A DNA stretch of 64,000 nt, from assembly GCA_016776905.1 (NCBI GenBank), contig JADHSM010000015.1, positions 26,033 to 90,032 of the forward strand. The letters are read 5' to 3'. This document shows positions 25,653-34,103 of the stretch, in pieces. The position numbers and the translations under genes were made by a program. The notes under the pieces are model-generated. The model ran no database searches. It saw only the letters and a list, made by a program, of their open reading frames with translations, and had not been told where the DNA came from. The DNA comes from Planctomycetota bacterium (GTDB lineage Bacteria > Planctomycetota > UBA8108 > UBA1146). Within the stretch, counting starts at the first letter, position 1. Every line of letters starts with the position of its first letter.

Positions 25653-27788
25653 TTACTTCTTTTTGAAGATTTCCATAGTCGCGGTATTGAGTTCTCTGAT
25701 AAACGGCGAAGCGTGGTACTTATGACACAGAATGCAGTCCTGCTGAATCTGCTGACCATGACACTCTAAGCAACTTTCTTTCGACACCGACAACCAGTCG
25801 TGCCCCCCCGCACTTTTCGTTTCAGCAGGGGTGTGACAGGTATTGCACTGTCGACCTTCATCATTAAAGACATGAGACGCATGATTAAAGTGGGTGAAAT
25901 CGAGATCTTTGATTTCCTTCTCATGGCCCCAATTCACTTCTTGCCCAGCGATCCCCAAGCCGACATGACACTTCTGGCATCTTCCTGCCGAGTACTCCCC
26001 TGTGAGCTCTTTCAGGATATCTCCGGAAAACTTGTCCCTGTTTTCGTTTCGACTCTCCAATTCAATCCATGCTTTTAGGAATGAATCCGCATGCTGAACA
26101 GGCCTGTACCACAATGACGGGCCATCGAGATACCACCCTCCTGCATTTGCCCAATCCACTCCCGTGACAAATCTGCGATACTCATCTGCTCTCTTCTCCG
26201 ATGCTCGATCTCCATAAGAATGCGCAGTATTTTCCGCAAGCATATCGTCTTCGCCCGCGAGCATGTCGTCTTCGCCGGCAAGCATATCGTCTTCGCCTGC
26301 GAGCATATCGTCTTCGCCTGCGAGCATATCGTCTTCGCCGGCGAGCATATCGTCTTCGCCGGCAAGCATGTCGTCTTCGCCGGCAAGCATATCGTCTTCG
26401 CCGGCAAGCATATCGTCTTCGCCGGCGAGCATATCGTCTTCGCCGGCTACCATGTCGTCTTGACTGTTTTTGCCCTGCTCAACTTCGTCGACAACCGTAA
26501 GATTCAGGGGCTCTTCATTTTCAATGGCGACGAACCACTGTTCCTGAACGAACTGAAGCAAAGCATGCGGAAACTGCCCCGATAAATCGGAAAGCTCATC
26601 GAGGCTTAAATCTGCGACAGTGGGAGACATCCACCGAGCGACCCACTGTTGTAAATCTTCTTCAAGTGCAGCAGCCCATTCCGTCTGGGTCAACTGAACG
26701 AAATCTTCGACGTCTTTCAGCCTTTCGATCGGAGCCCTTTCAAGACGACTTAAGTTCAGATCAGATAACTGATCGAAGCTGTCTCCAACTTCCCCATTGA
26801 GAAACCACCTTTTCGTCCAGGCATTGGTTCTTCCCTCGGGATATTTCGCCCAACTATATGTCTGAAGCCCATGGTCATTCAAAGTTTGGAAATCAACTTC
26901 AGGGAGTTTAAAGATTTCGATTCCCTGATTCTTTCCCTGGGCCCCTTGCCCTGATATTTCAGAAGAATGACAACCGCCACATGATTCAGCGAAAGGCAGC
27001 ACACTCATCGCTCCAGTGTTGACTTCTAAAGAATGGCATCCTGCACAAGTTGCAGGTGCTTGATCAGGAACTTCAATGAAGTGCCTCAAACTGTGAGTGC
27101 TGTGATCAAAATTAAAGCTACGCGGCTTCAGTCCATATGAATCAGAAAAATCAGCATGACCCTTTGAAAAGGAATCGAACTTTTCTTGATGGCAATTTTG
27201 ACATCGTCTGTCATTCATATTCAAGAAGGTGCCCGAAGACTGATGTTCTTGGTGACATTGAGCGCATTCAGTCTCATCCTGCAACTCTGATATATCTTTT
27301 TCAGGGTACAGCTCAGCCCATGTTGCCGGATCTAACCCATGTGACTTCCGTGAATGATCACCGAGATCATGACAGTTTACACAACCTTGGCTCCCCAGAT
27401 TATCGTGGGTTCCCCCCAGCACATTCGCAAAAAGGCCACCAAAGCTATTCAAGTTCTCACTGTGACATGCAGCGCAATCTAATTTTCCATGCGCATGAGA
27501 GAGAGGGCCTGGTGAGAATATCTCTTGTTGAAAAATCTGGCCTTCATTCTGAGTCATAGCAAAAAGTACCAAACCTAAAGTGAGTACGAATGCACTACGA
27601 ACTGTCTTGGATCTCCACCAACCTTCGGAATGCATCGGTGAACATTCACTGTCAGTATTCTGACAAAGCCCAGAAGCGGATGGTCCTCTTGAACATGGCT
27701 GCCCTGGCCGACCACACGTCCAAGGCTTATCGGGTCGGAGATAACGAGTTTTGCGAGAATCAAAAGATCCTCGATGACCAGAACTCAT
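25653..27788 (-). CDS. Ten-heme c-type cytochrome with acidic DDMLAGE tandem repeat
   Basis: A 711-residue protein with ten CXXCH motifs: CAACH, CVNCH, CAQCH, CQNCH, CAGCH and CGGCH in the N-terminal half; CQKCH, CNTCH, CLECH and CILCH in the C-terminal part. A hydrophobic segment near residues 64-80 (AFVLTLGLVLFAM) follows a long polar N-terminus and probably anchors or exports it. Between the two heme regions lies an acidic repeat, 11 units of a 7-residue motif around DDMLAGE (DNA 26241-26471), likely a flexible linker. The start at 27788 has GGGAGGGG upstream and overlaps the stop of the membrane-protein gene by 4 nt; a longer frame to 27896 exists but lies within that gene. Last gene of the electron-transfer cluster. 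Confidence 0.9.
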   Translation of the reverse strand: MSSGHRGSFDSRKTRYLRPDKPWTCGRPGQPCSRGPSASGLCQNTDSECSPMHSEGWWRSKTVRSAFVLTLGLVLFAMTQNEGQIFQQEIFSPGPLSHAHGKLDCAACHSENLNSFGGLFANVLGGTHDNLGSQGCVNCHDLGDHSRKSHGLDPATWAELYPEKDISELQDETECAQCHQEHQSSGTFLNMNDRRCQNCHQEKFDSFSKGHADFSDSYGLKPRSFNFDHSTHSLRHFIEVPDQAPATCAGCHSLEVNTGAMSVLPFAESCGGCHSSEISGQGAQGKNQGIEIFKLPEVDFQTLNDHGLQTYSWAKYPEGRTNAWTKRWFLNGEVGDSFDQLSDLNLSRLERAPIERLKDVEDFVQLTQTEWAAALEEDLQQWVARWMSPTVADLSLDELSDLSGQFPHALLQFVQEQWFVAIENEEPLNLTVVDEVEQGKNSQDDMVAGEDDMLAGEDDMLAGEDDMLAGEDDMLAGEDDMLAGEDDMLAGEDDMLAGEDDMLAGEDDMLAGEDDMLAENTAHSYGDRASEKRADEYRRFVTGVDWANAGGWYLDGPSLWYRPVQHADSFLKAWIELESRNENRDKFSGDILKELTGEYSAGRCQKCHVGLGIAGQEVNWGHEKEIKDLDFTHFNHASHVFNDEGRQCNTCHTPAETKSAGGHDWLSVSKESCLECHGQQIQQDCILCHKYHASPFIRELNTATMEIFKKK
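26241..26471. repeat. 21-bp in-frame tandem repeat, 11 copies
   Basis: Units start every 21 nt from 26241 (CATATCGTCTTCGCCGGCAAG and close variants) and encode DDMLAGE on the minus strand. Variation is mostly at third positions and in a few Met/Val codons. Perfect phasing without indels keeps the cytochrome in frame. Confidence 0.95.
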
Positions 27789-28612
27789 GATGCCCCTCCC
27801 GAAGAAAACCCAAGTACCAAAAAGATATGCAGGGCGATCAGAATAAACAGAACCGCAGTCAAAGGCACATGCAAGAACAGCCAACCTCTGATCCATCTTT
27901 GATGCACGATCATTCGATCAAGATCAGATTTTTCTCGAATAAGTTTATGAAAGGGCCTTGAGCTTTCAGTAGAGAACAGTATCGAAGGTGGTAAATATAA
28001 TGCCAATTTTTGAACTATTGGAGTCGGAATCTCTAGCTCGTTATGCCTTTTACTATGAAGCAAACCGGGTCTGGCATTCAGAAATGGTCGAATGACTTCT
28101 GTGTAACCCATTATGATTCTCTCAGACAAAGCACCTTCTTCAACCTTGAGAACCAAAGCATCGGCTTCTTCCAATATTTCACTACGCCTGAAAGGGATTC
28201 GTGACGGATGTAAATTTTCAACGTCTGCGCGCATAGGCTTGGGCAACCAACGCATGATGAACCAACCTATAAAGCCTGACCCCATCAATAAAAGGTATAT
28301 GAAATATAAAGCAACTTCAAAACTACCTTGTGGCCACGCGAAACCAGAATGAACTAAAAACAAATATCCACTCAGTAAACCAATGCCCAAATGCAGTTGC
28401 AGCCAACTTGAAGTTTTTCCTATTGGAAGAAAAGGAAACTTCTTTCTCATTCCATATAAAGCAAGAATGATAAAGCTGCCAAGAAGTAACCAACCGCTTT
28501 CATATGCAAGACTCACCAATTCACCCGACTTGATATCCAAGTAGTTTTGAATAACAAAAAAAACCAGGATAAGACCCAGCAATATCAGTGGCTTTGGCTG
28601 ACGGATAGTCAT
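27785..28612 (-). CDS. Polytopic membrane protein, b-type cytochrome-like
   Basis: A 275-residue inner-membrane protein with about five to six hydrophobic helices: LILLGLILVFFVIQNYL, SGWLLLGSFIILALYG, LQLHLGIGLLSGYLFLVHSGF, VALYFIYLLLMGSGFIGWFIM and WLFLHVPLTAVLFILIALHIFLVLGF. Pairs of His lie within helices (H in LQLHLGIG and LVHSG; HQRW, LFLHVP and IALHIF), as expected for bis-His heme b ligation in ferric-reductase or cytochrome b561-like proteins. A ~90-residue soluble loop follows the fourth helix. Both ends overlap neighbours by 4 nt, so it is translated with the Fe-S protein before it and the ten-heme cytochrome after it. Likely role: membrane electron relay. Confidence 0.72.
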   Translation of the reverse strand: MTIRQPKPLILLGLILVFFVIQNYLDIKSGELVSLAYESGWLLLGSFIILALYGMRKKFPFLPIGKTSSWLQLHLGIGLLSGYLFLVHSGFAWPQGSFEVALYFIYLLLMGSGFIGWFIMRWLPKPMRADVENLHPSRIPFRRSEILEEADALVLKVEEGALSERIIMGYTEVIRPFLNARPGLLHSKRHNELEIPTPIVQKLALYLPPSILFSTESSRPFHKLIREKSDLDRMIVHQRWIRGWLFLHVPLTAVLFILIALHIFLVLGFSSGGAS

Positions 28613-30282
28613 CCTGTAATCTTTTCAATGACGCGCGTCACCTTTGAAATGTCTGAGAAATCAACTCTGTGAAGAGCATCATGCGGGCATGCATTTGCAC
28701 AAGCAGGCCCAGATGGTTGATCGATACACAAATCACATTTCGTGGCTTTAAGTGCGGGCTTCCCCGTTTCGAGATTAATGATGGGATTCCCGGCAGCATC
28801 ATGTATTTCAACAGATCTAATGTTGTTGTATGGGCACGACTCTACACATGTACCGCAACCAATACATTCATTGGTAGTAATAATTACATTACCCGTATTG
28901 GCTTCTCTGTGAATCGCACCTGTTGGGCAACCCACAAGACATACAGGGTCAGCGCAATGCATACAGGCAGTTGCCACCATGAGCTCTGCATGACGGTGTC
29001 CTTCCCTAATAAAGCGAGGGTTACCTCCATGCGTGACGGCACAAGCTTTAACGCAGTCATCGCAATCTGTGCACCGATTCAAGTCGATAATCATCGTCTG
29101 GTTGCCGTTGACAATTCGCCTATCCACGAAAAAATCTAGCAACTCGCGAGATATATATCCTTCTTCATTCGACCTGCCAGTCTCAATACCTTTTTGGATT
29201 TCCGGCAACACATGTTCGTTAAAATCTGATTTCGGAATAATCACTAGATCTAATGCACCCACGGCTCTAATCGTGTGGAAGGCAACTTCGTCCTCACCCC
29301 GTTCGTCCATCCGTGTCAACTCTTTTAATCCGTAAACATCTCCGGGACGCAGATACCCTGTCGTCGATTCTTGGCCACCATCTTTTCGAGTCACTCTCGC
29401 AAATCCATTTAGAACTACATAGAGTCCGTCCATATGATGGCCTTGATTCAGGACAACTGCTTCCTGATCCAACAGTGACTTGTCAGAATTTATCACCTTC
29501 CTGAAATTGCGATTCCAATCATCTGAACCGTGTCTTTCAAAGACGGCCTTCGAAGATATAGTTCTCTGAACATCTTCTGATAGATTCTGAATCATATTCA
29601 CAAAGGAAAATATTTGGTGCCTACGATCTCCTATGATGTCCTCTAGGAATCGTTCGAATTCATTCGAACGAGCAAGTAAATCACGAACGCCTTGCCAACG
29701 AATTTCGACCAGCTTGCAATCAGTACCTGCAAATACAGATGCCGTCCGAGGGCACCTTCTAAGAGCGGCGATTTCACCAAAGATTTCGCCGATCCCAATT
29801 CTTCGTGTCAAATTTTGGCTGACAAACTTGTCAATATCAGTATTTAATCTCGGCTTCCGACCTGCACTCCCAGATATTTCTTCTTGGCTCACAACTCGAC
29901 TGAATGTTTCCTGTGTTTTTTTCTTTTTGAACAACTGACCGATTGCAGAAAACCAACTTCTTTTTTCTAATTTTGATTTTCGAGCAAAGCGATGCTCTTG
30001 AGATTGCTCAAGGTTTACTCTGACCGTTCCCTCGATTGGAATAAGAACAGAGCCACCGTAATCACCTTTTCTGAGAATAATTTCTGACTTTTCGTAAGAA
30101 ACTATCCGAGCATCATTTTGCAATATGTCCTCAAATGATGATCCGCGCTTTTTGTAATCACTCAATACGATGGAAAGTACCGAGTTCACCTTTAACCAAT
30201 CCAGAATTTCTTCCGGAACGGGCACCTTGCTAAAGCAATGCTCCCGGGAGTCTATTTCCTGGTTGTTGGTTTCATTACGCAT
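28609..30282 (-). CDS. Cyclic-nucleotide-binding-domain protein fused to four-cluster [4Fe-4S] ferredoxin
   Basis: A 557-residue protein. Residues ~50-225 form a first cNMP-binding-like domain (EKSEIILRKGDYGGSVLIPIEGTVRV ... IGEIFGEIAALRRCPRTASVFA) split by a ~75-residue basic insert. Residues ~245-375 form a second (EAVVLNQGHHMDGLYVVLNG ... LRPGDVYGLKELTR). Residues 404-557 are a DmsB/HybA-type ferredoxin with four clusters (C404/407/410/414; C440/443/448/452; C473/476/479/483; C516/519/528/532). No signal peptide is visible, so a cytoplasmic face is likely. CRP-like sensor domains fused to an electron carrier are unusual and suggest ligand-gated electron transfer. The stop overlaps the membrane-protein start by 4 nt. 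Confidence 0.88.
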   Translation of the reverse strand: MRNETNNQEIDSREHCFSKVPVPEEILDWLKVNSVLSIVLSDYKKRGSSFEDILQNDARIVSYEKSEIILRKGDYGGSVLIPIEGTVRVNLEQSQEHRFARKSKLEKRSWFSAIGQLFKKKKTQETFSRVVSQEEISGSAGRKPRLNTDIDKFVSQNLTRRIGIGEIFGEIAALRRCPRTASVFAGTDCKLVEIRWQGVRDLLARSNEFERFLEDIIGDRRHQIFSFVNMIQNLSEDVQRTISSKAVFERHGSDDWNRNFRKVINSDKSLLDQEAVVLNQGHHMDGLYVVLNGFARVTRKDGGQESTTGYLRPGDVYGLKELTRMDERGEDEVAFHTIRAVGALDLVIIPKSDFNEHVLPEIQKGIETGRSNEEGYISRELLDFFVDRRIVNGNQTMIIDLNRCTDCDDCVKACAVTHGGNPRFIREGHRHAELMVATACMHCADPVCLVGCPTGAIHREANTGNVIITTNECIGCGTCVESCPYNNIRSVEIHDAAGNPIINLETGKPALKATKCDLCIDQPSGPACANACPHDALHRVDFSDISKVTRVIEKITG

Positions 30283-30303
30283 CAGGTCTCTCTTCGGAAA
30301 TCC

Positions 30304-31317
30304 TCAATTTTTATATTCAGACGGATCAGGAAGTAACGAATCAATGCCCGCTAAAGATGATCCATCCGATGTAGCCGAGAAATTGTCCAAAAACTCTCCC
30401 GCTTTTTTCGAAGCAGGAATCAGTGCTTCTCTGGCTTTAAAACTCAACCCCACTGTTTTGAGATATTGAGCAAATTCCAACATACTTTCGTCCTTGGATG
30501 CAGCGGCTACAGATATGAACTGCTTCCGTAAGTTTGAAAATCTCTTTGCATGTGTTTTCACATAAATATTCATCGCGTTAGCATTACCTATGGAGCTCAG
30601 AAGAACTTCTATTTCAGCAACCATACCCACGACATATAGAACTCTTTTACGTTCCGCCGAAGCAACTTTGTTTTCTTTCCCATTCGTATAAAAATTATTA
30701 TGGCGCATATTTCCTTGGCTCCATGAAAGGAGCTCGAAATTTGAAACAGCAGGGTGCCCACCCGTCGCCACCAGTTCTTCATGATCAATCACGTGACAAC
30801 TCACGCAGTTCCTCGCGATGTCTGCGATCATGCTAGGGCGCAACATTCCAGCGGCTTCTGAAGCCTTCCACCGCTTTGCGGCTTCTGCTTCCGTTTCTTC
30901 ATCCTCTTCCTTGCCGCTAAACTCCCCGTGTACAGTCACCCAGCCCATTCCTGCACCATGGCACGACTCACACGACACTCCTGCTTCGACAGTCATTTCG
31001 TTGTGCTCGGAGTCCCACATTTCTGTCCCATGACAACTCGTGCAAAGTGATTCTTTGACTCGTCTTAATCCCATTTTATCAATGATCTCTTTCGCCTTGG
31101 GAGATCTGGGCATATCAGTAATCGTTTTATAGTGAACCGTATTCTTCCAAACTTCTGCGGAATGCTTGTGACAATCTACGCACTTTTCAACTCCGACGAT
31201 CGCCTTATGGTTGAAACCTGGGCCCGTCACTGGCTCCGCTGATTCATCTAGATTTGGCCCATTTACAGCCAATAGGGAGATACTAACCAAGCCAATTAAA
31301 ACTAACTGTTGAATCAT
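30304..31317 (-). CDS. Four-heme c-type cytochrome (cytochrome c554-like)
   Basis: A 337-residue exported protein with signal peptide MIQQLVLIGLVSISLLAVNG. Four CXXCH motifs are present: CVDCH (VGVEKCVDCHKHSAEVWKNTVHYKT), CTSCH, CESCH (AGVSCESCHGAGMGW) and CVSCH (IARNCVSCHVIDHEELVATGGHP). The order and surrounding sequence fit the cytochrome c554/c-prime family of periplasmic electron carriers. The C-terminal ~120 residues are helical with no heme (AERKRVLYVVGMVAEIEVLL). It lies 21 nt upstream of the cNMP/ferredoxin gene and is a middle member of the cluster. Confidence 0.88.
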   Translation of the reverse strand: MIQQLVLIGLVSISLLAVNGPNLDESAEPVTGPGFNHKAIVGVEKCVDCHKHSAEVWKNTVHYKTITDMPRSPKAKEIIDKMGLRRVKESLCTSCHGTEMWDSEHNEMTVEAGVSCESCHGAGMGWVTVHGEFSGKEEDEETEAEAAKRWKASEAAGMLRPSMIADIARNCVSCHVIDHEELVATGGHPAVSNFELLSWSQGNMRHNNFYTNGKENKVASAERKRVLYVVGMVAEIEVLLSSIGNANAMNIYVKTHAKRFSNLRKQFISVAAASKDESMLEFAQYLKTVGLSFKAREALIPASKKAGEFLDNFSATSDGSSLAGIDSLLPDPSEYKN

Positions 31318-31367
31318 TTTGCATTCTCTTTCATGAATATTTCTTCGACTAAATCTGTCGGTATTTT

Positions 31368-32633
31368 TCAGGCATCGATTTCTACATCGCCTTCAGGCAT
31401 TCCAACACACGACAGGCAATTGCCAGCATCTGGTTCAGCCGAAGGTTCATCTTCGTAACTTATCTTCCCGGATACCACTTTCACTTGGCATGTTCCACAA
31501 CTGCCGGCTCTGCAACTGCTCTCTATTTCGACGTCATGCTCTTCTGCCATATCGAGAATTGAACTCGAGCCGTCCCATGGGACGGTGACGTCACTCTTGG
31601 AGAAATGAATCTTTCTAGTTTTAGAATTCAATTTTCCCTGATCTGTTTTTTGATCGCCACTTTCTGGATCTTTCTTTTTCTTCACCGAAGCAGGTCCAAA
31701 TGCTTCCAACAGAATATCTGAAGACGTCACTCCTGCTTCTTCTAATGCGGGAACCAACGCTCCCATCATCGGTGGTGGGCCACACAGATAAAACTGTGCC
31801 TCAATATGGCCAACCGTATCCTTGATCGCGTCAATGCTGAGGAAGCCGGTCTTGATGCCGTCCTCTAATACGGAGTCTTCTTTTGGTGAACTGTAATATG
31901 TGTGCAGTGATACATTCGGATTTCCCTCCGCCAATTCTTTGAGGCTTTGAGCGAATGCGTGATCGTCTGAATTTCTAACCGCATGAAAAAAGTGACAGAC
32001 TCTGTCTATTTTTTTATCGCAGATCGCCTCGAGCATGCTCAATAAAGGAGTGACTCCAATTCCCCCAGCAATAAACACCGCAGGTCGCTGATCATGACGA
32101 TCTAGGCAAAACTTGCCTGCTGGAGCTTTCACTTCGATGGTTGAGCCAATTTCTAAATCCTCATGAAAGTATGAAGATCCCCGCCCTGGTGGATGACTTG
32201 TTCCTGGTGGTGGCGGAACCTTTTTTATAGTCACTCTGTAAGTATTGGAAATCGGATCTCCTGAGCTGAGCGAATAGGTACGAATCAAATGCTTTGATTC
32301 GCCAGGAATTTGGAATTTGAATCCCAAATGTTGGCCCGGCTCATATGGACAAATCGCTTCTTCGTCTAAGGGGCTCAGATAAAAAGAGCATATGTCTTGA
32401 GCTTCCATCACCCGATTCGACACTCTAAATCTGCGATACCCTTTCCATTTCAGACTTCCCGAAACGACCTGGGTTTTCTCCTGTCGCAGCAACTGATCCT
32501 TCAGATCTTTTGCCTCTAACTGGAACCGCTGCGCTCTTAACCTTGATTCCCAAATGGAGTTTACGATCCCCAAGATGGCATCTATGAAAAAGAGCGCCAG
32601 CAGTGCGATGGCGACGTAAAATACTACTTCCAA
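31368..32633 (-). CDS. Membrane-anchored NAD(P)H:FAD oxidoreductase with C-terminal 2Fe-2S domain
   Basis: A 421-residue flavoprotein. The N-terminus is a membrane helix (VVFYVAIALLALFFIDAILG) and a short coiled segment. A ferredoxin-NADP reductase-like module follows: FAD-binding RTYSLSS near residue 118, nucleotide-binding AGGIGVTPLLSMLEAI, FFHAVRNSDDHAF and YLCGPPPMM. A Lys/Asp-rich linker leads to a plant-type 2Fe-2S domain with CRAGSCGTCQ and a distal LSC. The architecture matches Hmp-like/HCP-reductase and ferric-reductase-type electron inputs (PDR/BenC-like, with an added anchor). It probably feeds electrons from NAD(P)H into the neighbouring cytochromes. The gene lies between the beta-barrel gene (9 nt) and the four-heme cytochrome gene (50 nt). 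Confidence 0.9.
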   Translation of the reverse strand: MEVVFYVAIALLALFFIDAILGIVNSIWESRLRAQRFQLEAKDLKDQLLRQEKTQVVSGSLKWKGYRRFRVSNRVMEAQDICSFYLSPLDEEAICPYEPGQHLGFKFQIPGESKHLIRTYSLSSGDPISNTYRVTIKKVPPPPGTSHPPGRGSSYFHEDLEIGSTIEVKAPAGKFCLDRHDQRPAVFIAGGIGVTPLLSMLEAICDKKIDRVCHFFHAVRNSDDHAFAQSLKELAEGNPNVSLHTYYSSPKEDSVLEDGIKTGFLSIDAIKDTVGHIEAQFYLCGPPPMMGALVPALEEAGVTSSDILLEAFGPASVKKKKDPESGDQKTDQGKLNSKTRKIHFSKSDVTVPWDGSSSILDMAEEHDVEIESSCRAGSCGTCQVKVVSGKISYEDEPSAEPDAGNCLSCVGMPEGDVEIDA

Positions 32634-32642
32634 AATACTCCC

Positions 32643-34103
32643 CTAAAACCTCATGAGGATTTCTGCTCGAAGTCCGTATCCACTTTCTCCGCCTTCTTCT
32701 TTTTTGGTATAAGCATCCATCTGCAACATGGTTCTTCCAGTTAACTTTTTCTGGTATCGGGAGCCGAATGCTCCTGCTGCAGGGCCGTCTCCTTCGAGAG
32801 GTGAACGCCCACCCAATTCAAAGACCAGGTTTGAAGCACCTTCATCTATTGAAAATTGGTAACCTACTGATCCCCCATATGAATCATCTGCTCTGTTACC
32901 GAGTGCGGGTTTATATCTACCCAATCCAGCTGCCGCAAATAACAAACCCGCTTTCCCGAGAGGTCCGCCATTCGTCTCTCCACGTGCAGCCGAAGCGAAC
33001 TCATCAATCCCCAGAAAGAACGTGGCGTAGGCGTTATCCATTGTGCCTGCGGGGGTCGTTGACGCTTCCGCAAACAGCAATGTGCCATCGCTGACAGCGG
33101 CATTGTCCGGATCCGCAGCCATGGAACTGCACAATCTAATCGTCGTGTTAAACGTATTCGTTTTTGATTTAATTCTTTGAGAAGATCCCAATCCCACGAA
33201 CCAACCAGAACCCCCTTCATCCTCCGGGGCTTCCACATGTACCACATCGAAATCAATTGTTCTTTTGTATGTATCTGCTTCAGCGGAGAAGGAAAGATAT
33301 CGCGATCCCGTGGACAATAAATTGTTATCGCGACTGACCTCGTCCCATCCGGCAATGACGGTCATACGAGTTGTCGCTGTGCCCGGTATAGAAACAAATC
33401 GAGTCACACCGACAGCATCCATTGAGTCATTAACGAGTAGTCCGTCTTGTAGATCGACTCTCCAACGGCCCACGCTAAATCCGTAATCTAACTTCTTAGT
33501 TCCATCTGGATCCAAAACGGGAAACAACTCTGAAAGTTCTCCCTCGAAAAAGAAAGTCGTAATGCGGTCATTGACCTCATCGACCCAACCTTCTTCACTC
33601 TCCGGTTCAAATACATACCTAGAAAAACTACCTCTTTGATGTAATGGCTGCATACCTATCAGGAAGCGTTCTGTTCCTGTCAATTGGAGGTTGCCGAACA
33701 GATCCATTCTCTGGGCCCACTCGACGATGCGATCACCCGCACCCGCTGGCTCTACGACATTGATCCCCGATCTCAAATTACCGTAGACCCAAAACGAAGG
33801 TCTCCAGACTGCTCCTCCGGGAACATCGAACCCTCGCTCTAATCTCCCTGTCTCCATGAGACCCGGTCCGATTTGAATAATCGGCGGATGGGGCTGGATG
33901 AGGGATTCGTCTATCAATGGGATCGGGTGATCGGGCAGCCGACTAGGACTCTCGTCTTCTTGAGCCCATGCCGGAGACGCCACACACGTAGTGATCATAA
34001 GGATCAATATTCCGTCTACAAATTGCCGAGCCATAGAAGCCTTCTTGTTTGCAATTCTCGGCCTTGCAGAATTTCTGGTTGGGAATAGTTGAGAGGTCAT
34101 CAT
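32643..34103 (-). CDS. Putative outer-membrane beta-barrel (porin-like) protein
   Basis: A 486-residue exported protein. A signal peptide (FVDGILILMITTCVASPAWAQ) is followed by a proline-rich stretch (RLPDHPIPLIDESLIQPHPP), then many amphipathic strands with short turns (WVYGNLRSGINVVEP, RYLSFSAEADTYKRTIDFDVVHV, SGWFVGLGSSQRIKSKTNTFN) and a terminal strand GLRAEILMRF. The C-terminal Phe and alternating pattern are hallmarks of outer-membrane barrels. The family is not recognised with confidence. It overlaps the five-heme cytochrome stop by 4 nt. In known porin-cytochrome complexes a barrel sheathes a multiheme cytochrome; the same pairing here is inference. Confidence 0.72.
   Translation of the reverse strand: MMTSQLFPTRNSARPRIANKKASMARQFVDGILILMITTCVASPAWAQEDESPSRLPDHPIPLIDESLIQPHPPIIQIGPGLMETGRLERGFDVPGGAVWRPSFWVYGNLRSGINVVEPAGAGDRIVEWAQRMDLFGNLQLTGTERFLIGMQPLHQRGSFSRYVFEPESEEGWVDEVNDRITTFFFEGELSELFPVLDPDGTKKLDYGFSVGRWRVDLQDGLLVNDSMDAVGVTRFVSIPGTATTRMTVIAGWDEVSRDNNLLSTGSRYLSFSAEADTYKRTIDFDVVHVEAPEDEGGSGWFVGLGSSQRIKSKTNTFNTTIRLCSSMAADPDNAAVSDGTLLFAEASTTPAGTMDNAYATFFLGIDEFASAARGETNGGPLGKAGLLFAAAGLGRYKPALGNRADDSYGGSVGYQFSIDEGASNLVFELGGRSPLEGDGPAAGAFGSRYQKKLTGRTMLQMDAYTKKEEGGESGYGLRAEILMRF

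Noticed and set aside
26241..26471. CRISPR-like appearance of the repeat array
   Set aside because: Units are adjacent with no unique spacers, are in frame within a gene, and no cas gene is present.
26201..26585. Long + strand frames over the 21-bp repeat (for example repeating SSSPAS or VFAGKHI)
   Set aside because: They are antisense products of the periodic repeat in the ten-heme cytochrome gene, which has ten CXXCH motifs and a good ribosome-binding site on the other strand.
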